Shown here one piece after another: positions 7,880-13,753 of a stretch of DNA of 17,534 nucleotides; the first letter of the stretch is position 1; each line of letters begins with the position of its first letter. Made by a program: the position numbers and the translations under genes. The notes under the pieces were generated by a model. It saw only the letters and a program-made list of their open reading frames with translations, made no database searches and was not told the origin of the DNA. The stretch is from JAYTXL01 sp043742955 (lineage in GTDB: Bacteria > Verrucomicrobiota > Verrucomicrobiia > Limisphaerales > JAYTXL01), in contig JAYTXL010000018.1 in NCBI GenBank assembly GCA_043742955.1, positions 1 through 17,534 on the forward strand. The letters run 5' to 3'.

Positions 7880-9361
7880 TTATTTGAGCGGCTGGCAATG
7901 GAATAGCTGGGCGCCCAACGCCGGCAGATCGAGATAAAGTCCGGGATTGTCCCAATCATTTCCCGCGCGCTCATACGTTTCCTGCCCCAGCAGATCCCGC
8001 AGCTCCCACCTGAAGTTTGCCAACTGGGGAGCGGTGAGCCGCACGCGGCACTGGCTGCGGTGCGGTGCGAGGTTCACGACCACGAGATCGAATTCCGGCG
8101 GCATCATCTGCCATTGCACGATCATAAAAAATTGCGCCGTGAAGTTGTCCGGCCAGGCGGCGGTGGGGTGGAGCAATTCGGCTTGCCCGCGACCCACGGC
8201 AGTGTGCTGCAATACCGTGAGGAATTGCGCGTAAAGCTCCGCGATCTGCGGATCGTCAGGCTCGTTCCGGCGGCGGCCGAATTGCACCGGCGTGAAATGG
8301 CGCGCGCCCGACAACTGGCCCTCGTGCAGCAACCGCAGGCCCGGCAGGCCGAGGGTCAGCAGGGCGGCGGGGCGATGTTCGTCCACGGCCAGCAAAGAGG
8401 CCACGGGCGGTTCGTCGTGGTTTTCCAGGAAGTGCGCGCTGGCCTGCACGACTGCGGGTGGGGCTTCCTCCAGATGAGCCTGGACCGTCGTGGAGTGCCG
8501 ATGAATCAGCAGGTCGCGCAGTGGTTTGTCGTACGTGTAATCAAAACCGAGCGCCTGCAGCCGGGCTTCCAAATTCCAATACACCTCGCCTAGAAATAGA
8601 AAATCGGGCCGCGTCGATTTTATGTCCGCGATGGCTTCCCTCCAAAACTCGGTCGGCGTCGCCGGGGCAGGGCAGGGGAGATCGGCCCAGGTCTTTGCGA
8701 AAATCGTGTTCAGCACCAGCATGGCCAGGTCGCAGCGCACCCCATCGCAGCGCTGCGCGATGGCGTGGAGCGCCTGCCGCATGATGCGGTGGGTTTCCGG
8801 TCGGCGGTAATCGAGCTGCGCCGTATCCGGCCAGGCGGGAAAATACGGGTCGCGGCCATGGGCAATCCAGCAGGCACCCGCTTTGGAATCGTGGCGGAAT
8901 GCGCCCGCTGATCCGGGTTGGCCGGTGACGAAAACCTCCGGCATTTCATCCAGCCAGGGATGATCCAGCCCGACATGGTTGGGAATGAAATCGAGCACGA
9001 GCTTGAGTCCGTGATCCTGGAGTCGCTGGCGAAATCGTTTCAGTCCGGCCTCGCCGCCCAACAGTGGGGAAACATGATAACCACTGATGGCGTAGGGCGA
9101 GCCGACGATATCCCGCACTGGGTCACCGTCGGCGCTGGCCTGGCTGGCACGAAAAAGTTCGGGATCCTGTTGGGACACGGCGCGGCTGCGCGGGCCGGTG
9201 ATCCACACTCCCATCAGCCAGAGGTGCGTGAAACCCAGCCGGACCCAATCCGCGAATACCCCCTCTGGCACATTCCCCAAGTCGATGGGTTGCCCGCTTC
9301 GTTCGTTGAGTTCCCGAAGCCAGCAGCGGGCGTTGATTTCGTAGAGGAGCGGGTGAGTCAT
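7880..9361 (-). CDS. GH13-family alpha-amylase-like glycoside hydrolase
   Basis: A protein of 493 residues with no signal peptide, so probably cytoplasmic. The four conserved GH13 regions are present: DFIPNH (124-129), GVRCDLA with nucleophile D211 (207-213), FLGEV with acid/base E259 (256-260) and FLENHD with H315/D316 (311-316). An (alpha/beta)8 barrel is therefore expected up to about residue 390, followed by a beta-rich C-terminal domain. It should act on alpha-1,4-linked glucans or related oligosaccharides, but exact specificity (amylase, maltosyltransferase, trehalose-type) cannot be told from motifs. No glycogen or trehalose genes are adjacent. It lies between the ACT-domain gene and gltB, all on the minus strand. 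The ATG at 9361 has AAGG about 10 nt upstream. Confidence 0.9.
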   Translation of the reverse strand: MTHPLLYEINARCWLRELNERSGQPIDLGNVPEGVFADWVRLGFTHLWLMGVWITGPRSRAVSQQDPELFRASQASADGDPVRDIVGSPYAISGYHVSPLLGGEAGLKRFRQRLQDHGLKLVLDFIPNHVGLDHPWLDEMPEVFVTGQPGSAGAFRHDSKAGACWIAHGRDPYFPAWPDTAQLDYRRPETHRIMRQALHAIAQRCDGVRCDLAMLVLNTIFAKTWADLPCPAPATPTEFWREAIADIKSTRPDFLFLGEVYWNLEARLQALGFDYTYDKPLRDLLIHRHSTTVQAHLEEAPPAVVQASAHFLENHDEPPVASLLAVDEHRPAALLTLGLPGLRLLHEGQLSGARHFTPVQFGRRRNEPDDPQIAELYAQFLTVLQHTAVGRGQAELLHPTAAWPDNFTAQFFMIVQWQMMPPEFDLVVVNLAPHRSQCRVRLTAPQLANFRWELRDLLGQETYERAGNDWDNPGLYLDLPALGAQLFHCQPLK

Positions 9362-9380
9362 GCGGTCGCGCCTTTCCGTA

Positions 9381-9464
9381 GTGGCACGCGCGTCTCGCCC
9401 AATGCGTTTCGCTCATCACTCGGGCCGCCGCAAAAGCCATTCACGGGCGGGACGCCTGTGCCAC
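9381..9464. repeat. GC-rich inverted repeat between the ACT and amylase genes
   Basis: GTGGCAC-N-GCGTC...CGCCC (9381-9400) pairs with GGGCGGGACGC...GTGCCAC (9445-9464) at about 17 of 20 positions. The right arm also folds alone: CACGGGCG (9442-9449), loop GGA, CGCCTGTG (9453-9460). It starts 17 nt past the ACT-gene stop and resembles REP-like repeats. It has no T-tract, so it is not a standard terminator. Confidence 0.6.
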
Positions 9465-9480
9465 TTGGCTTCGGTCGCGC

Positions 9481-9873
9481 TTAACTATTCAAGACCTTGA
9501 GCGCCTTTTTTGGATCGGACACGCGCAGGATCAAGAGGCCCTTTTTGGAGGAGGGGCTGGTCGCGCAATAGGCATACTCAATATTGATTTTGGCAGCGGC
9601 AAGCTTGTGGGCGATGGCGGCGAGCGAACCGGGTTTGTTGTCGCCATCCACCATCAGGACATCGTCATCCACGACCAGCGTGCCGTGTTCCTCGAACAAA
9701 TAGAGCGCCTTGGTCGGATCGCTCACGACCATGCGAATGACACTATGATCCACGGTGTCGCTCGTGGAGATGGCGTAAATGTTGATCTTGGCGACACTCA
9801 AGGCGTCGCAGACGCGGGCGAGGGTGCCCGGGCGATTATCAAGGAAAATGGCGAGTTGTTTGGTGATTTGCAT
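9481..9873 (-). CDS. Tandem ACT-domain protein, probable amino-acid sensor
   Basis: A protein of 130 residues made almost entirely of two ACT domains. The first (about 1-68) has LDNRPGTLARVCDALSVAKINI; the second (about 72-130) has GDNKPGSLAAIAHKLAAAKINIEY. The conserved NxPGxL turn in each is where ACT domains usually bind amino acids at a dimer interface. No catalytic or DNA-binding domain is attached, so it should act as a stand-alone regulator or sensor, as in the small two-ACT proteins of COG4747. The frame is open far upstream, but translation there is unlike ACT proteins, and the ATG at 9873 begins exactly at the domain. A good promoter sits about 40 nt upstream. The target is unknown; nearness to gltB-gltD hints at amino-acid metabolism but proves nothing. 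Confidence 0.85.
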   Translation of the reverse strand: MQITKQLAIFLDNRPGTLARVCDALSVAKINIYAISTSDTVDHSVIRMVVSDPTKALYLFEEHGTLVVDDDVLMVDGDNKPGSLAAIAHKLAAAKINIEYAYCATSPSSKKGLLILRVSDPKKALKVLNS

Positions 9874-9911
9874 GGGTGCAGGGGGTTCGGAATTAAGTTG
9901 TCCAAGGCGAC

Positions 9912-9940
9912 AATCTAAGGGGTCACTTCGGACTTGGCAA
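9912..9940 (-). promoter_or_regulatory. Probable promoter of the ACT-domain gene
   Basis: The minus strand has TTGCCA (9935-9940, five of six matches to -35), exactly 17 nt, then TAGATT (9912-9917, four of six to -10). A start near 9905 gives a leader of about 30 nt before the ATG at 9873. The spacer between these divergent genes also has a 9-bp inverted pair, TTGTCCAAG (9898-9906) and CTTGGACAA (9983-9991). Confidence 0.5.
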
Positions 9941-10018
9941 CTGGCATCCGACAGTGGCGTCCAGCCTTCCGTCGGAATTCCACTTGGACAAGCCACCAAG
10001 CGGTGGTAAAAGTTTGTC

Positions 10019-10330
10019 ATGTTAACTCGCGCTGACGCTCGCCGCCGCAGCTTGGGGTTGTTTTTTCTGCTGCTGGCCGTCGTGATGGTAATTTGGGGGC
10101 AGACCCTGCTCCATCCGTATTTGGAGCAGTTGAGTTTTGTCTTGTACTGGCTGGCGTGCATGTTTTGCCTGTTGGTCGCCGTGGCCATGGCGGTGCTGGA
10201 TGTTTGGGTGATGGGCCGCCGCAACCGCTGCCAGCAGGAGGAGTTGTACAAGCGAACATTGATGGAGATCGAGTTGGAGCAGGACGCGGCCAGGCGGGAC
10301 GGTCGCAACGACCCGACGGGCCGGCGCTAG
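10019..10330 (+). CDS. Small two-helix membrane protein of unknown function
   Basis: A protein of 103 residues. Two hydrophobic stretches (about 12-30, LGLFFLLLAVVMVIWGQTL, and about 38-65) suggest a membrane hairpin. The short N-terminus is basic (RADARRR) and the C-terminal 38 residues are charged and probably cytoplasmic (basic RRNR, then ELYKRTLMEIELEQDAARR). No known family is recognised. It is divergent from the ACT gene and is followed 81 bp later by the SirB1-like gene on the same strand, so the two may be co-transcribed. The ribosome site before the ATG at 10019 is weak (GGTGG about 13 nt upstream). Membrane-like composition and position make it a likely real gene. Confidence 0.7.
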   Translation: MLTRADARRRSLGLFFLLLAVVMVIWGQTLLHPYLEQLSFVLYWLACMFCLLVAVAMAVLDVWVMGRRNRCQQEELYKRTLMEIELEQDAARRDGRNDPTGRR

Positions 10331-10411
10331 GCGGCAGTCGGAGGACGATTTTCGGTGGCGCCAAATTGAATTTTGGCTGAATGGGGTACAAATCCCAACG
10401 TCAAACGCCCT

Positions 10412-11287
10412 ATGAATCCTTCCCTCATCAGCGGTTCGGTCCCGGCCCTATCCGAGCGCCAGAAAGCGGCTTTGTTGAAATTACTGACCGATGATGATCC
10501 CGCCATTTACCAAATCATTCGGGACAAGATTCTTTCGCACGGCCGGGCGGCGCGGGATTGGCTGCGTCCCTGCACCCTGAGCAGCGACCCCATTCTTCGG
10601 CGGCGCGCCCAGGAAATTCTCGATCGCCTGGAACGGCAGGCGGCGGACCATCGTTTTCTGGCCTTCTGCCTGAGCCGGGGCGAAGATCTGGATGTGGAGC
10701 AGGGGGCCTGGCTGCTCGCGCAAACCCAATATCCCAACATTAACATTCTGGCTTATCAGGCGTTGTTCGATAGTTACGCGGGCGATCTCCGCGAGCGAAT
10801 AGATTTCGGCGATACGCCCGACGGCATTTTGGCGACCATCAACCAGTATTTGTTCGGCGAAATGGGATTTACTGGCAACGAGCAGAATTATTACGAGCCC
10901 GACAACAGCTATTTGAACCGGGTTCTGGATCGTCGGACCGGCAATCCCATCTGCCTGTGTCTGGTCTATCTCTCCCTTTGCCGCCGGCTTCGACTGCCCA
11001 TGGCCGGAATCGGGATGCCGACACACTTTCTCTGCCGCTTCCAAACTCCGACCTGCGAGATCTACCTGGACGCCTTCAACAAGGGGCGGTTGTTTACTAA
11101 ATCCGATTGCATAAAATATCTGCAGCACACCGGCCGCCGCGAGTTTTACGATGGGTTTCTGGCACCCATCACGCCCCGGCGGATGCTTCTGCGCATGTGT
11201 TCCAACCTGCACCAAATCTACAGCAACCTGGAATGGCCGGAGGAAGCCTTGCGTTTGCAGCATTACATCGTGGCGTTGTCCAGATAG
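10412..11287 (+). CDS. SirB1-family transglutaminase-like protein
   Basis: A protein of 291 residues. An N-terminal helical region (about 15-80) with HEAT-like spacing precedes a SirB1/Transglut_core2 domain (about 95-240). Diagnostic stretches are NSYLNRVLDRRTGNPICLCLVYL (166-186, read in two parts), GIGMPTHFLCRF (199-210) and the EIYLDAFNKG segment (216-225). C181 or C183, H205 and D220 lie where a transglutaminase-like triad would be, but enzyme activity of this family is not established. The C-terminus ends in an alpha-helical segment like a single TPR (about 262-288), shorter than in typical SirB1 proteins. A TTG at 10373 would add 13 residues unlike the family; the ATG at 10412 is chosen, although no ribosome site is visible. 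Role unknown. Confidence 0.85.
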   Translation: MNPSLISGSVPALSERQKAALLKLLTDDDPAIYQIIRDKILSHGRAARDWLRPCTLSSDPILRRRAQEILDRLERQAADHRFLAFCLSRGEDLDVEQGAWLLAQTQYPNINILAYQALFDSYAGDLRERIDFGDTPDGILATINQYLFGEMGFTGNEQNYYEPDNSYLNRVLDRRTGNPICLCLVYLSLCRRLRLPMAGIGMPTHFLCRFQTPTCEIYLDAFNKGRLFTKSDCIKYLQHTGRREFYDGFLAPITPRRMLLRMCSNLHQIYSNLEWPEEALRLQHYIVALSR

Positions 11288-11540
11288 GTCGGCGCGGCAG
11301 CACTTCAACCGCTTTCAGCCCGGCAAAGTTCCTCCAACCCTGGGATCCGAGTTCGGCCAGAAACCGCCCGCCCATCACATCGCCCACGTTCTCTGATTTG
11401 GGTTCCTTTCATAATAGTTTATCCCTTTCGCCGCTTCGAATCTGCGCGAATATCACTACTTCTGCCTCTTTCCGAAATCTACCCAGCACTCAAGGGGTAT
11501 ACTGTAGTGTGTCCCCCTTCATTGGACGCTAAACTCATTT
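11288..11540. other. Spacer with a stem-loop and TATACT box
   Basis: No convincing gene. At 11492-11519 AAGGGG and CCCCTT enclose TATACT (11498-11503), a possible -10 element for the toxin remnant that starts at 11541, but no matching -35 is seen. A minus-strand frame over about 11290-11400 looks partly protein-like but has no family match and overlaps the SirB1-like gene. Confidence 0.4.
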
Positions 11541-11852
11541 ATGGCGTTTAAGATCCACCTGGGGCAACCGGAGATGGAAGCTCTTTGGTTGGATTTCTCC
11601 ACGCGCAAGCAACAAGGCCAACTGGATAAGGATGAAGAGAAGTTCTTCAAGAAGCGTGCAAATGGCTGCTCACCTCAATCCGTTCACACCGACGAAGTCA
11701 GATATATTTGGCTAGGTCGTCTCTCATCGTTTTGCCTTTCGGTTCACCGCTGGTGTTGCGGTAGAATTGAATTTGTTCACCGGGTGGCAGTCGCCGTATT
11801 TGTGAACCTGCCGCCAATGGCGGCTGTCGCGGAGGCGGCGGCCGTGTCGTAA
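11541..11852 (+). pseudogene. Truncated RelE/ParE-like toxin gene
   Basis: The frame encodes 103 residues, but only the first 38 (11541-11654) look like a family: MAFKIHLGQPEMEALWLDFS followed by a Lys/Glu-rich stretch ending EKFFKK. From memory of the family, this matches the N-terminus of small RelE/ParE-like toxins of about 110-130 residues, whose KAL..L..NPRH, SYLEN.TP and EPHPEDK motifs should follow. None of these appears in any plus frame after 11654. The remaining 65 residues are Cys/Ala/Val-rich and unlike any protein I recognise. I read this as a gene cut by deletion or insertion near 11655. No antitoxin gene is adjacent. A chimeric but functional ORF cannot be excluded. Confidence 0.5.
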
Positions 11853-11930
11853 CGGCCAAAAGTATTTGATTGGTTTTTCAACGGCAGACAATAAATTCCT
11901 CCGCAGGCCAGTATTCGCGGCGGATCGGCT
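11655..11930. other. Gene-poor stretch with several short hairpins
   Basis: Past the toxin-like part there is no recognisable gene. Visible structures are GTTCAC/GTGAAC (11775-11780 with 11802-11807), GCCGCC-AAT-GGCGGC (11810-11824) and GGCCGT/ACGGCC (11840-11845 with 11852-11857). Two imperfect direct copies begin with GTTCACCG at 11742 and 11775. Confidence 0.45.
11866..11895 (+). promoter_or_regulatory. Possible promoter of the PIN-like gene
   Basis: TTGATT (11866-11871), an 18-nt spacer, then AATAAA (11890-11895), each four of six matches. It would leave a leader of about 30 nt before the ATG at 11931. Weak on its own. Confidence 0.3.
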
Positions 11931-12671
11931 ATGCAAAAAATCACCATTGTCTATGATACTTCCTTCCTGATGCAGGAGGGGGCGCCGGTGAGTTTCGACC
12001 TGACATCCGGATCCAACCGCGTGCTGATCGGTGACGAGGAGCCGACGGTTCTGCAGCACGTCATTCCCAAGCAGGTGAAGGAGGAGATTTTTCAAAAGAT
12101 CGGCTCGGGCGAGGAGCCCAACGCGGAGCGGGCGCGGACCTTGTGTTCCAAGATCATGGGATTGCAAGACTACGACGAAGTCAACCTGGAGCGGGTGATC
12201 ATCCCGCGGATCCACGAGGAATTCCTCGGGCCGAAGTCGGTGGTGGATCAGAAAATCGTTGGACTGGCCTATCATTTATTGAGCAAGACACCCGACTCGG
12301 CGATCTATGTGGCGACGAACAACGGAGGGATACTTTCGGAGCTGTCCTTTCTTCATTCCAAGAAGGGCATGAATATTTTCACCCCTTCCACCAAGCCGCA
12401 ACTGGAGGCCTGGCTGGCGGAACGTGCGGCCGCCGAGCGCATGCGTCGCCGCGAGGCGCATACCGTGCAGGAAGAGGAGCAGGCGGAGGATTCGAAACAG
12501 GCGGGTTTGGCGCGGAGCATCGCCTTCACGGTTGTCGGCGGGGCCATTGGGTTCGCCATGGTGCAGTGGAAACGGGGCGACCTGATGCTTTCGGTGCTGG
12601 TCGGGGCGGTGGGCGGGGCCGCCATCGGGTATTGGCTGTCCACCCAAGTCGAGAAGCCTTCGCCCGATTAA
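11931..12671 (+). CDS. PIN-like domain protein with C-terminal membrane hairpin
   Basis: A protein of 246 residues. Residues 1-155 look like a PIN-type nuclease fold: ITIVYDTSFLM with D9 at the end of the first strand, VIPKQVKEEIF with E51/E52, VVDQKIVGLAYHL with D106, and the late strand SAIYVATNNGGI, where the usual acidic residue is N131. A charged helical linker (about 156-190, rich in Ala, Glu and Arg) leads to two glycine-rich hydrophobic segments (about 196-212 and 218-237, GGAIGFAM and GAVGGAAIG), which suggest a membrane hairpin or glycine zipper. The expected role is RNA cleavage or binding at the inner membrane, but the N131 substitution may weaken metal binding. No antitoxin gene is adjacent, which argues against a simple VapBC toxin. 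The domain call is from motif order, not a database search. Confidence 0.65.
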   Translation: MQKITIVYDTSFLMQEGAPVSFDLTSGSNRVLIGDEEPTVLQHVIPKQVKEEIFQKIGSGEEPNAERARTLCSKIMGLQDYDEVNLERVIIPRIHEEFLGPKSVVDQKIVGLAYHLLSKTPDSAIYVATNNGGILSELSFLHSKKGMNIFTPSTKPQLEAWLAERAAAERMRRREAHTVQEEEQAEDSKQAGLARSIAFTVVGGAIGFAMVQWKRGDLMLSVLVGAVGGAAIGYWLSTQVEKPSPD

Positions 12672-12989
12672 GCTCATTCAGTTCCGAGGCGAGCGGCGCT
12701 GGCCGGCAGTCATGGGCGAAGCGCTAAACCTTCTTGAAAATCCAGCCATCCGGTGTCTGCCCGCAGCGGGAATGGTGGACCCAGCTCCTTCAGCCTGGCG
12801 CACGGGCGTTTGGAAGGCAGCATCTCGGGGGAGGGGTTGCTCCGGGCGGCGCGATACCTTCAGCACGCGCTGCTGAGCGCCGGCTGCTTTATCCGGTTCC
12901 CGGGCGCGCGGCCCGGTTTCGGCGCTCAGGCAAAAAAAGGGACGGCGATGACGCCGTCCCCTTGAAACAGTCGCGGGCTGGGCAACGAA
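12672..12989. other. Spacer between convergent genes, strongly structured in its right half
   Basis: No supported gene. From 12860 the sequence can form TCAGCA/TGCTGA (12860-12865 with 12871-12876), CTGAGCGCCG/CGGCGCTCAG (12873-12882 with 12920-12929), an inner CCGGGC/GCCCGG (12900-12905 with 12911-12916) and the terminator hairpin at 12939-12960. The first and second pairs share 12873-12876 and exclude each other. The left half (12672-12859) has no clear feature. Confidence 0.5.
12932..12960 (-). terminator. Rho-independent terminator of the Spy-like gene
   Basis: GGGACGGCG (12939-12947) and CGCCGTCCC (12952-12960) pair perfectly over 9 bp with a 4-nt loop. On the minus strand the hairpin is followed by seven T (12932-12938). 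It starts 29 bp past the stop codon at 12990. Confidence 0.9.
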
Positions 12990-13409
12990 TTACTGCTGCT
13001 TTTGCTTGCGCTTCTTCATGGCTTCCGCACGGAGTTCCTCCCACTTCGTCAATTGTTCGGCGGTGAGGATCGGTTTGATTTTGGCGGCGGCGGATTCGCG
13101 GATTTCACGAACCTTGGCGGCCTTCTCTTCGCGGGGAGTATTTTGGTCTTCGAAGATCGCCCTCAGCTTCTCGCCTTCGTCCTTGAAGATCGGCTTGAGC
13201 TTTTCCTTTTGTTCGTCGGTAAGCTTCAGCGCCTCGGACATCTGTTGCATCCGATCCTGAAGTCCGGGGCCCTTTTGTCCGCCGGGGCGGCCTTCGGGCT
13301 TTTGTTCTTTTTTCTCTTCCTTCTTATCCTGGGCCTGGGTCACGGGGGCGAGCGCCACGAGGCTGCCAAAGGCAAGGACGGCCACCAAACTGAGCGGGGT
13401 CTTTTTCAT
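12990..13409 (-). CDS. Secreted Spy/CpxP-like LTxxQ-motif protein
   Basis: A protein of 139 residues from the ATG at 13409, where a clear signal peptide begins (MKKTPLSLVAVLAFGSLVAL, probable cleavage after A26 in APVTQA-QD). Upstream in-frame TTG/GTG codons would put 12 residues before the signal and are rejected. The mature protein is very rich in Lys, Glu and Gln, with LTDEQ at 63-67 and LTAEQ at 115-119, the paired LTxxQ motifs of Spy/CpxP-type periplasmic proteins. The helical middle fits that all-helical fold, and the C-terminus is strongly basic (MKKRKQKQQ). It likely binds unfolded proteins or metals in the periplasm, but it has no adjacent two-component genes. It ends at a good terminator. 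Confidence 0.85.
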   Translation of the reverse strand: MKKTPLSLVAVLAFGSLVALAPVTQAQDKKEEKKEQKPEGRPGGQKGPGLQDRMQQMSEALKLTDEQKEKLKPIFKDEGEKLRAIFEDQNTPREEKAAKVREIRESAAAKIKPILTAEQLTKWEELRAEAMKKRKQKQQ

Positions 13410-13753
13410 TGTTTCGATTGGGTTTATGTTCGGCAATTTGACCAACCTGCGTGGCTGGTAATTGCATTTTGATTTCAGGGCATGAGACGCGGCGGGGGCA
13501 ATTAGGTTACACGGTTTCTGATCGCTGGGGGGGAACCACGCGATGAGGTAGGATTCCTGGAGCGGCAGGGGACATTGGAACTAAATGTTTACCACAAAGG
13601 ACACAAAGGGAGGGCTGGTAAAAGGCATTTCCTTTCCGTGGCAACATTGAAACTGCTGAGGCTGGTCTCCGACCCAGCCGCGCTCTGTTCAATTGAGTGC
13701 ACTACCCCTTCCGCTCCCCCTCGGTGTCTGGGGGGTAATAGTCGTGGTTTGGT
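13410..13753. other. Spacer with a 9-nt-period ACAAAGG repeat
   Basis: These 344 bp have no supported gene. CACAAAGGA followed by CACAAAGGG (13592-13609) is a two-copy 9-nt repeat. CCCCC/GGGGG (13716-13720 with 13730-13734) and GTGGTTT/AAACCAC (13744-13750 with 13756-13762, over the FAH stop codon) form short hairpins without T-tracts, so no terminator is called. No clear promoter for the Spy-like gene was found. Confidence 0.5.

Noticed and set aside
9984..10012. TTGGAC-17-TAAAAG as a promoter for the small membrane protein
   Set aside because: Only three and four of six matches, and it would leave a leader of a few bases before the ATG at 10019.
9874..10308. Upstream extension of the ACT-domain frame (145 extra residues)
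   Set aside because: The extension crosses the divergent spacer and overlaps the membrane-protein gene on the other strand, is unlike ACT proteins, and lies upstream of the probable promoter.
11169..11400. Minus-strand frame containing a partly protein-like segment (GDVMGGRFLAELGSQGW)
   Set aside because: It overlaps the 3' end of the SirB1-like gene, has no recognised family, and is closed by a stop just upstream near 11410. It may be a gene relic, but this cannot be supported.
12808..12835. GGAAGGCAGCA in the spacer, similar to a conserved stretch of SRP RNA
   Set aside because: The pairing strand and the surrounding conserved core of SRP RNA are absent, so the match is taken as chance.
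12734..13066. Small ORFs on both strands in the 12672-12989 spacer
   Set aside because: They overlap the terminator or the Spy-like gene, have no family match or ribosome site, and have biased Arg/Ala/Gly composition.
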